Below, one piece after another: positions 35,560 through 48,020 of a stretch of 64,000 nt of DNA. The position numbers and the translations under genes were made by a program. Under the pieces are notes generated by a model. It ran no database searches. It was not told the origin of the DNA and saw only the letters and a program-made list of their open reading frames with translations. Position 1 is the stretch's first letter; each line of letters begins with the position of its first letter. Source of the DNA: Gnetum montanum (taxonomy: Eukaryota; Streptophyta; Gnetopsida; Gnetales; Gnetaceae); assembly GCA_015680685.1 (NCBI GenBank), contig MNCI01004834.1:436820-500819 (forward strand), given 5' to 3'.

Positions 35560-36640
35560 TACTCATAGGACACTTGTCAACTATGGCATGTATTTCTCAA
35601 ATTTTTGTAACTTTCTATGGTTATCCCATGATATTTGTTGTCAATAAAACACTTGGCAAGCATAGCGCAAATATCTAATCACTTCTTGTGGTGTTATAAC
35701 TTCTAGGGTGGTTATAAATTAATGTTCCTAGATATTTATAATATCCTTAAATTCTCATGATTAATGTAACTACCCTAAGGTTACTATAAAAGGGCCTTCA
35801 AGGGTAGAATAAAGAAGGAAGAAAGAGAATTGAGTGGAGCAACTTTGAAGAGTATTGAAGATTGTAAAAGCATGACTTGCTAAAGACATTAATTTAGCTT
35901 CTTTGTTATAATCTTGTGAGTTCATTTCTTCCCATTTTGTTTTAGTTGCTTAGCTAATAGTTTAGGTAGTATTGTGGTTAGCATTTAATTTTGGGATTTT
36001 TCCTAAGTTGTTTCTATAGCTCTATTTTTTGTGCAATATTAGATTTCTATTAATATTAGCCATAGAAGAGTTTATATTGTTGAAAAGCCTCAAGAGTAAT
36101 TTAATAGTAATGTCTTAATGAAATTGCCTATTTTGAACATAACGGATTTAGGAAAATATTTGGTAGTTTGAGACGACTAAAATAGCTTCATTGTTTTAAA
36201 GTTTATTGCCTTAGTATTTCAATTCTAAAATTGTTAAATTTTTATGGCTTTGTTGAGTGCAATGTTTGACAACTATTAACTAGCGAAGATAGAGACTTGT
36301 ACTTTGTCATTTACGTAGCAATTTTTGGTAGTATAATAAGATTGTTATCACGAAATTGTTTGTTGAGCTCAAAGGGTTTGGACAATTTGTAGTTTGATTG
36401 AATTGGAATAGCTTTATTGCAAAGTGTTTCCTCATGTCAATTTATCTTAAATATTTGAGATTTCATACAAATATGTTTGCTTTTCTTTCTCTTTCTAAGT
36501 CCATTGAATCTCCTTCTATTTCTAGTTTTCTTGTGGAATTTTCTCTTTAGGGGAAATTAGGATTGGATTGGTAGAATTGTGTTCAAACATTTTTGCAAAA
36601 TTTTATTTGTGACTAGTAATGTACTATAGGGACTATAGAC
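35560..36640 (+). repeat. Family-B LTR, copy 2
   Basis: The uninterrupted copy of the family. It contains CTATAAAAGGGCCTTCAAGG (about 35,784-35,803), a clear LTR-type TATA region. The 3' half from 36,000 matches the reverse complement of 23,640-24,326. The exact ends could not be fixed. Confidence 0.7.
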
Positions 36641-38389
36641 TAAGTGATTGGAAAAAATAGGAAACTTCAACCACTCACAACATTTAACAAAGAAAACTAA
36701 ATTTCTTTTATGATAGCCAATTACAATTTCACACACAACCCAACCATTTTGACATTCATAATGATATATACATACTCATGTTTATTACGTTTCATAACTA
36801 CTGAGTCTATTTGGAGGTATTTGGGCCTTGGTATTGTTGGAGACCAACAAGCACCTAAACCCTATTTAAAGAACACGTTTGATCCTGTGATACATCACAG
36901 GTCATGAGACTAGAGGCCCACAACATTGACAGTCCCAAATGGTTGCCAATAGTAGTTAATTATAACTACCATAATTGACAAGTGTTCAATTCATATGAGA
37001 CTTTGAACAACTATCCCATAAATTCCTTTTTTTTTAAATAATAATATTTTTTTTCTTTTTTTACTTGGTAGGGAATTGAAATTTCAAACGTGAGTGTCAT
37101 CAAAGTTCAAGAGACAATATTGGATGTACGTTTAAAAAGATAAACCCTGATTTAGAGGCTCTTGCAAACAACAACATCATGGTGGAATGAACTGTACTGA
37201 TATTAGCATTTTTTCTTCATTTTTGGTTGTTACACTTTCGTGTACGTTGTATGCTTACTGTTAGCCTATCTTACCTTATCTTGGCACAATCAATAAAAAC
37301 GATGAGGACATTGCAAAAGAAAACCTGTAACGAACATAAACAGTAGATGCAATGAGCAATTATTGCTTGAAGAATGCATTCAGAAGCACTAGAGCTAACA
37401 CTGCATGGATGAGATTATCTATGCACTAGAGCTACCTTGTGATGTCTGAAGTTGTCGACAGAAACCCATGCATCAAAGGCCACCTTGTCCATGCACAACA
37501 CTCACATTGAAATGATACTTCAATATGCCAATCTACAAATCTGCACAACATAAACTGCATCCTACTTTGCTGAAATTGCTACGCATCCAATGGATAGGAA
37601 ATCCATCATCCATGACTTCCATGACTTGTTCAGATTTTTCTCGATAAAGCAATTGTTGATGCCAACATCTTTGATGTTAGGCATGAGGCCATGATTAATA
37701 GTTTTTGATTCCATGACACAAAAAGAAAAAAATCCTATAGGTTTTCTTAGTATGAAAATCATCTGTGGTGGTGTTATAGATAAAGCAAAGTAAGCTCAAC
37801 AATTATGACATAAATACTTTTTAGTGTATAAATATTGATAGTTAGGGTCATCCTAAATAATTATAAAACTAATTATTATCAATGGTAAGCCCTCCCTATT
37901 TTTGAACCTTCCCAGCCAGTTTTAGCAACCTTTAACAATGGTTTCAAAAATTTACATGCCTTGAATACCTAAACCTTGAAAGACAATGATAATAACCATC
38001 CCATTATGCTATGGGCTTCATAAAAATAGACCCAACAAAATTTTATGGGTGATTCAGTGTGCCACGTTATCAAGATCCAATGGTGACACATGCTGAAATG
38101 CCACGTGGGTGGATCCCATTAAAGAGATTTGAACCAATGTCAAGGCTAAGGTTAATCTAAGGAAAATGGTGTTAAAATTAAAGTTAGAGTTAGAGAAATC
38201 CTTTCACACACTGTTTCTTGGTTTTTGTCTTTTACTATTCACAAATTGTACCAATTTAAACTTGCTATTTCATGCTTGTTTTCTTTCACAAATTTATGCT
38301 TTTAATTTCTTAACTTGTTTGCCATAAGGTCACGGCAGAAATGTGGCATGGCAGTTACGTAATTGCTCAAGTCACAATAAAAGGTGTTA
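36641..38389. other. No recognised gene
   Basis: AT-rich. A short family-B-like piece (about 36,930-37,020: GTAGTTAATTATAACTACCA, TTGACAAGTGTTCAATTC) is present. A 66-codon minus-strand ORF (37,762-37,562) has no motif. Confidence 0.45.
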
Positions 38390-39145
38390 ATGAAGATGGG
38401 TGATGGTGACCGTAACGACCATAGGTAAATGTGAGCATTCCATAAAAGGCATGGCAGACAACGTGGTTGCGGTTATGTTGATGCGTGGTGGCTGAAACTG
38501 ACATGGGACGTGGGCATTCAATGCCCCACGTTGGCATCCACTGTTAAAACAGGGGGATGATTTTTCTGTGGGAAAAAGAAGAGAAGGCCTTGGGATCGGG
38601 GCTAGCGACAACAGAAGACTAGAGATCATCGGCGATGTCTGTCTCCCTTCTTTGACCGGGAATGGGTGATGGACAGTGGGGGTCTCCCTCCCTCTCTCCA
38701 GAGCGGTAGTAACTACAGCAGCATGTCCTTGTGCACAGCGAGATTTCTGTCTGTCCTTGCTGTTGAAGGGTACTTTGCCTAGCAACAACCACCAATGATA
38801 ATAATGACCACCAATGATAATAATGATTGGTGGCAAAACAGGTCTCTCCCTGGCTGTGACAGTGTTTGCCATGACATGATGGCATGTACGACGGCAGCAA
38901 CGAGAACAAGGAGAATTTAATTTTCAGTTAACTATTATATAAAGTCTTGAATTTCAAAAACAATTACTCAAAGTCCTGGTTTAATTTATTTTGTTGAAAT
39001 ATCACATAACCCTCACATAACCCTCAGTTGAAACTATTGTTAGGTTTCCTTACCGATACAGAAGGCACCCTGGGTAATAGTCTCCTTAAATGAGTTTTTT
39101 TTACTCGGTGTTGGTGTTGGTGCATCCAAAATTTATGCAGCAACA
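38390..39145. mobile_element. Partial copy of the TIR element, right half
   Basis: 38,930-39,145 matches the right part of the element at 21,107-22,087: TCACATAACCCTC, GAGTTTTTTTTACTCGGTGT and GGTGCATCCAAAATTTATGC. The left terminus was not found. The 161- and 96-codon minus-strand ORFs inside (38,387-38,909) are low-complexity His- and Ser-rich accidents. Confidence 0.5.
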
Positions 39146-39325
39146 ACAATCTAAGAGGTTCATGATGGAGCCCAAAGTGTAAGCATGATAATGAAAATGT
39201 GAACCTACCTATATAATTGCAATAGGGAATGGAACAAAGAAGGAGACTTGATCGTCCAGTACATAGCCTTGAGACGAGATTGACGAAGGAAGCCGTCCAA
39301 TTTAAGGCAGTAAAGGTATGGATTC

Positions 39326-40060
39326 CTAACTTGAAAAAAGATATGGATTCCTAACTTGAAACTGCTGTTCCTTATTGTTGGTGACGTGGCACATGGTGGT
39401 GGGGATGCACAAGAAATTAGTTTGCAAAAGGAAGGCTACGCCAACAAAGGATCTACCATTACTGCATTCATAGGTGCCTTTCATGATTTTAACGCACATC
39501 ATGGTTAGGGGATGTGTGGCACAGGTAAGAAAGCTACATCGACTTTGCTGCCAGTGGTGGTGACCATCAGGACTAGGCACAGCTCCATGCCCTTACAAAC
39601 AGAACAAGATTAACGAGGACTACTCAAAATCTTCTAAGAATTCCTGCAATATTATGGGCACATTTATCTACATTGGCATGTATTTCATGATGGCCGAGGT
39701 CATCGAGGATCCCAAGATTAGGTGAATGACGGAGCTTGTGAAGATTGCGGTGTTGAGCAGGAAGTCATACAAGCAGTATGAAAATATGCCGCTAAATTGC
39801 TTTTTGGTTTGCCGTGGTGGAGATATAGGTCCATAGCCCAGGCCCAAGACATTGGCTGTGGTGGTGAAACCCTGATTCTCGATGCATCAGCCCAATGTTA
39901 TTTTGGCCTGGTCGACCACCGCCTCCGAAATCAGCGAGCTGCTTGACTGGGCATCGTCCTTTGCAGGTGAGGATACCCCTCTAGCAAAGGTAGCCTGTGC
40001 CACCTAAAATCCAGTAATGGTGAGCATTATCACTGCCACGCATGTGTGCATCATTAAAAA
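39326..40060 (-). pseudogene. Nepenthesin-type aspartic protease, broken fragment
   Basis: From the minus strand: a Met-led hydrophobic start MMHTCVAVIMLTITGF, then after a stop VLGLGYGPISPPRQTKKQFSGIFSYCLYDF, matching the GLGRGPLSLPSQ and FSYCL block of plant pepsin-like (A1) proteases, then HLILGSSMTSA. The C-terminal piece (39,580-39,326) ends CIPTTMCHVTNNKEQQFQV, matching the SVIGN-QQQNFQV motif near the C terminus of the family. Neither catalytic Asp motif (DTGS, DSGT) is readable, and several stops are present. Such enzymes are normally secreted or vacuolar peptidases. This copy cannot encode one. Confidence 0.7.
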
Positions 40061-40281
40061 GAGATGTGGGATAGTTGTTGGAGTGTAGAGTGTGGACGTT
40101 CTTGAAGAGCAGCGAAAATAGTGTATTTGCATATCATATGTAGCTGTCTTGTATTGCCCTGCAAAATTTAATTATGCTTTGGTTTGTAGAAGAAAAACAT
40201 TTGATAGACACCACTTGACTAGACTTTAGAGCACCTCTATAGACCTTTCCTTGTGTACCTTCACCTATCAGATTCAAAGCA

Positions 40282-40800
40282 CTAAATTTTTTTTGTAATC
40301 CTAGAAAGTTTTCTAATCAACAATTTTAAGAAAATTTCACCTAGAGATAATCTTAATAAATTTTCATTTATTCTTGTACACTTTGCCTTGACCCTTCTGA
40401 AGAGGAACACCCTTCTTGAAACAGTAACCAATAGCAGTAATAGGCCACCTAATATGCCAAGCATAATTTTTAAAACATCATTCTTCTTAGAGTGAGATCT
40501 GCTATCTTTACTACATCCTTGATAGGCTTTTAGACCAAAACATCTTTCACATAAACTTGGATTTCCTATGAAAGACCATCTACTTAACTTTAGCTTGAAT
40601 GAAGTGTTCAAACATGGAACTTCATCATTAAAGTTGGATGAGCTTGTTTCCAATTGATTTGAAGAGGTTACCACTGCAATTATTGAATGTTAGGATGATT
40701 TCCTTGGCATCCAACCATCCATCCATCCACGGTGCAATGTTCCCCCACAATTGATTGCTTGAAAGATTGATAAATTGTGCCATCTTCAAGTTACAGAGCC
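40282..40800 (-). pseudogene. LRR receptor-like kinase, fragment
   Basis: An LRR remnant at 40,800-40,720 reads LCNLKMAQFINLSSNQLWGN. After a frame break, 40,674-40,282 reads FIGNPSLCERCFGLKAYQGC, the usual F-GNPGLCG cap after the last repeat. A hydrophobic membrane segment IMLGILGGLLLLLVTVS follows, then basic FLFRRVK and LLRLSLGEIF, the start of a kinase juxtamembrane region. There is no kinase domain. Intact relatives are plasma-membrane receptors with about 900-1,100 residues. The upstream side is cut by the MITE-like element. Confidence 0.7.
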
Positions 40801-41080
40801 TTGCTGATGTAGTAACCTTTTAACTCTGAAATTTTAGAAGAAAATTTTCAACTGAATTTTTTCTTAGCAAATTTTTACTCCATGAAATGGATGAAATGTG
40901 CCAAAAGGAGATGTTGAATGGCCATAATGCATGAGTGCCAAACATAGGTTACCATTATTGTTTAGGGCAAGGAAGTGTTGGCACATTTTTGCCATTCCAT
41001 GGAGTAGCGATTTGTTAAGAAAAATTCAATTGAGAATTTTATCCTAAAATTGAGGGGTTAAAAGGTTGTTGCATTAGCAA
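40801..41080. mobile_element. MITE-like element with long terminal inverted repeats
   Basis: The left arm TTGCTGATGTAGTAACCTTT and the reverse complement of the right end, TTGCTAATGCAACAACCTTT, agree with scattered mismatches for about 85 bases, through TTTTCTTAGCAAATTTTTACTCCATGAAATGG. Total 280 bases and no coding capacity. Flanks do not show a clear target duplication. It could also be read as a hairpin-forming foldback element. Confidence 0.75.
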
Positions 41081-42117
41081 GACTACACTTGCAGCTACAA
41101 TGTATATAAGTTTAGAAGATGTAGATGATTTTAGATTTTGTAGTGATATGCTGGTAATTTATTGTGTTCAAAAGAAATGTTTAAGCTTATTCATAGACAA
41201 GAAACAATTAACATTATAAACAAGTGTATCAAAGAAAGCATAGGAGTTAGGTCAAAGGAGATACTCATGAACTAACTACTTTAGTTGCATTCAACAATAA
41301 TGCCAAACATGGGTCTTTTCTCAATTAGTTTATTAGGACACTTAACTAAGAAAATAAAAAAAAGGCAAAAAGGTATTTTGTGGTGAATAGTTGGGGAGGA
41401 GATGATCCATGAGGAAATAATTAAAGATTTCATGTATGATAGACATTGATATTAATTCATAAAGCAAACTACTAACATATACAAGTAAGATAATAATTAT
41501 GATCATGATGATGACAGTAGATTAGTGCCTTGGTATTTTTGAAAAGGGAGTTGCTCAAAGTGTATAAAGACACCATAAAAGAGGGGAATGCAACACCCTT
41601 CAATGTTATCACGTGGAGTTGAGTTTCATGTAAATGGCAAATGCAGCAACACAAGTGAAGGTGATTATTGAAATTCATGTGCATGGATTATGAAAGCCAT
41701 TTTGCCTAACCTCCTCACACCAAATCAGAAACACTAGAAAAAATGCTCCTTCTTCAGATTTTGTATTATTTTTGGCTGGGTTTCTTTAAGAACTTCCTCT
41801 TTTCACTCCGATTCCAGGCTACAAAACTAGTGCCACCAACAAAACACAGAATCACAAACTATCTGCTACTAATAATGTCAATTGTGGCGATGTAGAACAG
41901 TGATAGGCCTGCTGCTGCAACAACTCTACTACTACTCTTTGGCACTGGAAGTGCAGAAACCCAGAAAATCTTGGACTTTTGGATTTCAAAAAAATATTAA
42001 ATGTTTTGTGTTTTGACACGACATTGGTATTGGCCACGCCTAGCTAGGCAAGCAAGAAAGCTAAGTTTAGTAGTCCCAGTCCTAGTACCAGTGGCAGTAG
42101 CTATTAAAGAACTTCTA
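41081..42117. other. No recognised gene
   Basis: Possibly includes more of the LRR pseudogene just above 41,081, but no repeat unit can be read with confidence. Short ORFs only. Confidence 0.4.
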
Positions 42118-42640
42118 CGCCAAGACTTCTTCACCAGTGGAATTCATCATGGTAGACACGGTAAGAGCAACGATAGTGAAGGAAAGATGGATGCGAGATG
42201 TCACTGCTATGATTACATTTCCAAGTTGCTTTGTGCAGGGTTGCGATGCCTCCATTCTCCTCAACGGAAACAACACCAAGAGGATGTTCACTACCAACAA
42301 CAACTTCGTACGCGGTTACGAAGTCATCGATGCCATCAAGACACAATTGGCAGTCGTGTGCCTGGGAGTGGCGTTGTTCATGGACGTGGTAGCACTGGTA
42401 GCATCTGACTTGACATTCATTGTAGGAGGATCCTTCTGGAAGGTCAAGCCACTACCTCCCTGCATATGCTTCCACTAGTGTTCTTCAACGTGGATCAGCA
42501 AATACAACTTTTCACTAACCAGGGACTCTGCATCACCAACCTCATCACTCTCACTGGCATACACATCATCGGGCAAGCTTGTTGCACCAATTTACGAGCC
42601 CATATTTACAATGATATATACAGGCCCCAACTTGACCACA
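42118..42640 (+). pseudogene. Class III peroxidase, broken
   Basis: 42,137-42,478 reads TVRATIVKERWMRD, FPSCFVQGCDASILLNGNNT, then YEVIDAIKTQLAVVCLGVALFMDVVALVASD and FIVGGSFWKVK, a plain match to secretory plant peroxidases. After a frameshift near 42,450, NLITLTGIHIIGQACCTNLRAHIYN gives the proximal heme segment, with its His in place. The distal motif HFHDCFV is TFPSCFV, so the catalytic distal His is lost. The proline of CPGVV and the Cys of SCADI are also changed. The N-terminal signal and C terminus are missing. No poly(A) trace was seen. Confidence 0.82.
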
Positions 42641-42899
42641 AAATTGATAGTGAGAGCTGTGCATTCGAGGCTGTGTCAATTGTGACACGTATGATCAACT
42701 GGAAACCTATTTTATGGATGGAGGAAGAAGTTTAGCATGTTAAGGATTTGGCTGAGGAAGAAATTTAGCATGTTAAAGATTTCGCTAATAAACATAACCA
42801 ATGTGTCATGAGGTACATTGTTGGGAATATTGGTCATAGAGAGCCCATGAAGGGAACATGGAGAGGCTCTACACGTGTCTTAACCTTATGGATTGTGTT
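42641..42899. other. Short spacer, no recognised gene
   Basis: Contains a two-copy repeat of GAGGAAGAA-TTTAGCATGTTAA at about 42,720-42,775. Nothing else recognised. Confidence 0.4.
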
Positions 42900-43879
42900 C
42901 CAAAGCATGAGGTCCACCTTTAAAGGTGGGGCAATTTCTGCCACCTGGCCTAGACACTTTTCTTAGCTTATATAGAGGTTGAAGCATGTCACCGCCTGTT
43001 GTTGGGTGCTCCTGTGCTTCGTGATCTATGGCGACGTTGCCACTAGTCACTTCACCTCACCTTGTGACTGGTGGTGAGTAGATGTAGCTATGTCCGTTGC
43101 TATTGTAAACCCCAATCACAATTTTTTGTGATTTTGCTTTGGTTTTTAGTTGGAAGAAATCCTCCTCTTGCCATGTTGCTCGGGGTTATTGTGCTTCATG
43201 CCTTGTCTCGTTGGTGTTGGCCGCTTTGCCTCTCTCTATGTTTGGTGATTTGCGAAGGTAGATTTTCATGGTTTTCTCTACTACGATTCTGCATAGCTAT
43301 TTTGCACTATGGCTGGGTGGATCTATATTGCCATGTTGTTGTGGTGGTGTGGGGCTTCACTGTTTTGCGTGGGCACTGTGGCATGTCTCTACTGCTGAGT
43401 GTTTTCTTAGCAGTTGAAGGTTTTCTTCATGGTCGTTGTTGGTGTGGCCACCTCTACACTCACCTTGTGGGTCGATGTTGTGGCTGGAGGTGCTATTCTA
43501 CACCTTTATTATGTAGTTTGGCATTGTGGTGGGTGGCTGTGTTCTAGCATTGCATGCTATTCTACATCGTTAGAGTGTGGTGGTGGTGTTCTCTCACTCT
43601 ACGATGGTGGGTGGTTTTGCTAGTGCTACAAGGTCAATTCCATGTAGGTTTTGCAATGGCAGATTGTCTAGTTTTGCTCTCCATTAGGGAAGTTCCTCTA
43701 ACTTGCCTAAAATTGACTTCTTCTTTTCGATGATATTTTTGATGAGGTTTTCAAAGATTTTGCAACATGCTTTATTTTTCTTCAAATAGTGGGGTTTCTA
43801 CCAAAGGTCTTTGAGTACTAACATGCAAATACAAAGCCTCCTTCAGCCCTAGGGCATTCACATTTCTCATGCCCATTAT

Positions 43880-44320
43880 TACACCCAAAACTTTATTTTG
43901 GTGGAATTATTTGAGGCCTCTCAGGTGGAGAAGGCTCTCTTTCTAAAAATTTTTCCAACACGGAATGCAACTCTAATTGTGTGCATATGGAGGTTTGACT
44001 TTAATGTTAATGACCCAGCATTTAACATAATTTTCTATTATGTGGAATTGCCAAATCTTCCACTCATTTTTTCATATGCAGAGAGAGACATCATGAATAC
44101 CCTCAGCCCTATAATTTTCGATCATAATACTATGATCAATGGAACTCAAATTTTTCGTTATTGTATCAAACTCGATATAACTCTTAGGAAGACCTCATTA
44201 GCCTTTACAGCTAGTGGAAAACTCTTCACCTAGAAAATCAGCTATTTTTATCTTCCAAACTTGTGTAGCTACTGTCATCGACTGAGCATCATATCTCAGA
44301 ATGTCCCTTCTTAGCTAAGA
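43880..44320 (+). pseudogene. LINE ORF1 (DUF4283-type), broken
   Basis: The open segment 43,898-44,233 shows LFLKIFPTRNATLIV-WRFDFN, VELPNLPLIFSYAERDI and IKLDITLRKTSLAF. This is the layout of the nucleic-acid-binding ORF1 domain of plant LINEs, followed after a stop by YFYLPNLCSYCHRLS, the remnant of the zinc knuckle that follows. The knuckle keeps only part of its Cys/His ligands. Its normal role is to coat the LINE RNA. Confidence 0.65.
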
Positions 44321-44738
44321 AAAAAACAATCCATTGTACCTTAAAAAACCCATTCCCTAGACACACCATCTTGTCCACCCTCAAAATCCTTTAGGTTTGG
44401 ATCCTTTTCTAAAACAGCTCCAAAGTTCTCCTCTCCATCTGGCACCCTCAAGGCACAAACGCCATAGTCGGGTACACACACCTCAGTACATATGTCATCT
44501 CGTCAAAGTCATTGAAGGACTCCGTCTTGGGTGAGGAGTTTGTGATAAGCAGTGGAAGGAAATGAGTCAAAGCTTTCTCCCTTACAACTCCATCCTCCAC
44601 TTCCTCTCCATTGAACACTTCTGTAGCCCATGTCTCTACAAACAACTCCTTTGCCCTCCTTTAACAAATAATGGAAGTTGATACTTTGACTTTCAAACCT
44701 TTTATTGACTGCTCATTCAACATGCTCTCTGCTTCCTC

Positions 44739-46000
44739 ATGAACCTCCTATCATGGAACATCCAAGGCCTTATTGATAAGCTTCGACAAAAGTGTGCAGG
44801 AAACTTTCTTTCTAGTCTTAATATTGCTTTTAATTTCATTCTCCTTCAAGAAATTAAGATTTTAGCTAACCATTTATCTCTTTCAGCCCATTGTTTTCTC
44901 CTTCACTCATCAATTCTTGCAATGTCCCATGTGAATGGGAAAGGGGGAGCTGCCATTATTCTTTAACCAAGTGAGTCTAAAGAATTGCCTCAAGATAAGC
45001 TTGGGAAGGGGGCGACGCTGCCAAATTCTGATTATCAAAATTGGTATGCCTTTATGAAAAATTTCTACCTTTCTAATAGGGTGGATGCCTTTGCTAGTGA
45101 TCTCCTTCATAAATTTACTTGGAGCAATCTCTGTCTTGGGCAATTTTGCATCTACAGCAGGTTAGACAGGTCCTATTTTTTGACCCTTTCTTTTTGGTGT
45201 GCCTTCTCCACTACTACGGTTCATCAACATGCCACCTTATTAGATCATCTTCCCATCTCTATATCTATCTAGATTCATGGTAGCAATCATAGACATAAAT
45301 TCCATCTTTTTCGACTACATAATAACTACTCTTCCCCTTTCACTCAACTTCTTCTCTCTAACCTTTAAAATGTCAAACCTAGGTCCTTAAATTAGGTGGG
45401 TTTGATTAAATGGTGGCATCATGCTTCTTTTAAAGTGCAAAACTTTGCTTGTTCATATGGTAAGGTAGTGGTTGCTCAGGCCAAACAAGAATACAACAAC
45501 ATTCACCTTACTATTGAACATCTAACTGATAGATTAGCTCAAGATCCTTTCAACACTCTAGTTCAAGAGGAGTTAGCTAGCGCCTGGTTAGACTTCTAAC
45601 AATGGGAAGTGTATAGAGTACAAAGTGCCTTAACTAAAACTAGAGTCACTTGGTTAAATATTCAAGATGAACATTGTAAGGAAATTTTCAATTATCTAAA
45701 TAGCTCTTCTCTTTTGCATTCTTTAGACAAAATCTCCAGTGATAGAACCATCCTCACTGACCATAACAGTATCCTCCTATTTCTTAAGAACCATTATGAA
45801 ACCCTTTTTGTAGCTACCCCTATGGACATCTCATCATTTGAGGCTACTACCCTTAATTATCCTAGCCTTATCAAGTCTACTATGTTGCAAAGTCTAGATG
45901 CCGATATCACCAAGGAGGAGCTTTAGGCAACTTGTTCCAAGTTGAGTCATGGAAAGGTTTCCCTGTTGAATTTTTTCAAACTCATTGGGATTTGATGGAG
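44739..46000 (+). pseudogene. LINE ORF2, endonuclease and linker, broken
   Basis: MNLLSWNIQGLIDKLRQK followed by NFILLQEIKI (44,739-44,966) is the start of the AP-like endonuclease: the SWNIQGL Asn and LQE Glu are catalytic-type residues. The rest of the endonuclease is broken. The region between endonuclease and RT (45,396-45,926) is fairly open and includes the segments AQAKQEYNNIHLTIEHLTDR and LTDHNSILLFLKNHYETLF. Confidence 0.75.
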
Positions 46001-47750
46001 AATGATCTTCTCTAGGTCATTAGAGAGGCTATCATTATTGGTTTCGTTAGGCCCAATCTAAATCAAGGAATTATTCATCTCTTGCCTAAGTCCAGGGATC
46101 CTACTTGTATCTCTAATTGGTGTCCCATTACTCTTCTCAACATGGTGTATAAAATTTGGGCCAAGTGCTTAGTCTTACGACTGAAAAAAATTCTTGGATA
46201 GATTATATCTCCCCAGAAAATAGGATTTGTTCCTAGTAGATATATTTTAAACAATGTGATTGTAGTGGGGAAAGGTATCAAATGGGCAAAGGATGATGGT
46301 CAAGATATTCTCCTAATGAAGCTTGACTATGCCAAGGCCTATGACAACATAAAGTGGGACTTTATTCTATAGACAATGACTAAACTTTGTTTTGGCCTTA
46401 AGTCCCTACACATGGTGAAATTCTTATTCTCAGATGCTACCACAAGAATAGCCACTACCTTTGGCATCACCTCTCCCTTTCCTATTCATAGGTCAGTGTG
46501 ATGAGGATGTCCTCTTGCCCCTTTCAAAATAAAGTTCTGACCAGGCTCCACCTTTCTTCACCTCAACAAGAGCTTCTTAACATGCATTTTGCCGATGACT
46601 CTTTTTTTCTTGTTCAAAACACTATTGCTAATTTACACTAGCTCTTATTGAGGGTGAAGCAATATTGCTCACTCTTAGGCTCCACTATTAATTAGAAAAA
46701 ATCCTCTATTTATAGCTTTACTAGTAATTACAGTCATGTGACCAACTATAATTGGAAGTTTCTTCAAGATTAAGGCATCATTAAGATTCTTGGAATTCCA
46801 TTCCATTTTATTAGAGGTTCAATCTTTGTTCTTTGGGAGTAGGTTTGGATTCAAAAGAAACTTGAAAAATGAAAGACTAAACCCCTCACTCTTGCTAGTA
46901 AGTACCTCGTATGTAAGTCCATATGTGCGTCTACCCATGTGTATTACTTTTCATGTTGTGCCCCCTCCCAAGCTGCTTATTAGAAGCTTGAATGATTATT
47001 TCGTGAATTCATGTGGTCCTCTAAAAATTCTCAAAAAGGCTTTCACCATGTCGCCTGGAATATTGTTACTCTTCTTAAGAATAAAGGCAACATAGGTCTT
47101 TTGAACTCTTTAAGCAGGGGATTACCTTAGTTGCTAAGTGGTTGGTCGAGCATCTAGATGCCCTGAATATTATTGGGATTATCCTCCAATTAAGACTTCA
47201 TCAAGCATTTCCCAAAAATAAGCTCTTTCAGAAAGGTATCCATTTCGTTAATTGGATCCTTTTCCCCCATACTATCATTATTCCTAGATCTCATGTTTTC
47301 AAAAGCATTTGGAGCACTTGGAAAACTCTAAACTATTATATTGATTAGAATAATGTTAAGATCAACCCTACTCTCCTCTCTAAGTTATGTCCCTGGTGGT
47401 TACCTTTGCCACTTGCTCCCCTTACATTAAGAATAATAAGGTTGTTACCTCTTAGTATCAGAAGGGTGTTATTTCTCTGAGTTTTCTTCAACTAGCTAGT
47501 CATTGGATTTCAGGGGTTGAGTTTAATAATTTGTATGGGAAGTCTGAAGCAATGCACCATTTCCTGGCTCAGGTTTACTCCTTCATCCATTGCCATTTGC
47601 AGCTAGATGTTTTAGTGCAAAGCACTCCTCATGGTCTTCAATGGATTAATGGGTCAAAACTTCTACCTTACAAGTTGCATGTCCCCTTTCACCTTTTGCA
47701 TGAATCATCTAGTATCATTCAATGATATAACAAGTCTTGGCACAAACAAG
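46000..47750 (+). pseudogene. LINE ORF2, reverse transcriptase, broken
   Basis: Readable motifs: ILLMKLDYAKAYDNIKWDFI (about 46,310-46,370, first catalytic Asp), then MHFADDSFFLVQN (about 46,580-46,620), the FADD active-site motif in intact form. Stops and frame changes separate them. LINE RT copies element RNA at a nicked target. Confidence 0.8.
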
Positions 47751-47869
47751 AGTTGGAACAATTCTGGATCCCCCTCTTCCAACATATTTGGAAACTATTG
47801 ATCCTCCCTAAAATTAAGTAGTTCCTTCGGTGTCTCTTCCACCAAGGTTTACCTATTGGAAAATGTATC

Positions 47870-48020
47870 AAATATCTTAGGATTCATAGTCCTAATTGCC
47901 CTCTTTGTGGTGGAAAAGAGGACTTTGTTCATGTGTTTTGGCATTGCCCCTTCGCACAGCACATGTGGACATGGGCTTCTAAAGTAATTCCATCATGCAT
48001 GCTATCTCAAGATGATGTTA
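47870..48020 (+). pseudogene. LINE zf-RVT zinc finger, readable
   Basis: NCPLCGGKEDFVHVFWHCPFAQHMWTWAS is present uninterrupted, with the Cys-Cys-His-Cys ligands of the zf-RVT domain found after RT in plant L1 elements. Confidence 0.85.

Noticed and set aside
33438-36640. Complete family-B LTR element between copies 1 and 2
   Set aside because: The two LTRs are in opposite orientation, so they cannot be the ends of a single retrotransposon.
38387-38909. 161- and 96-codon minus-strand ORFs
   Set aside because: His- and Ser-rich products of the GGTGGT-type interior of a TIR element; overlapping frames and no domain.
42118-42640. Functional peroxidase
   Set aside because: The distal catalytic His is lost, a frameshift splits it, and both ends are missing.
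43071-43623. 158-codon and overlapping 69-codon plus-strand ORFs
   Set aside because: Trp/Cys/Leu-rich reading of the GT-rich leader of the LINE, typical of such leaders and without any domain.
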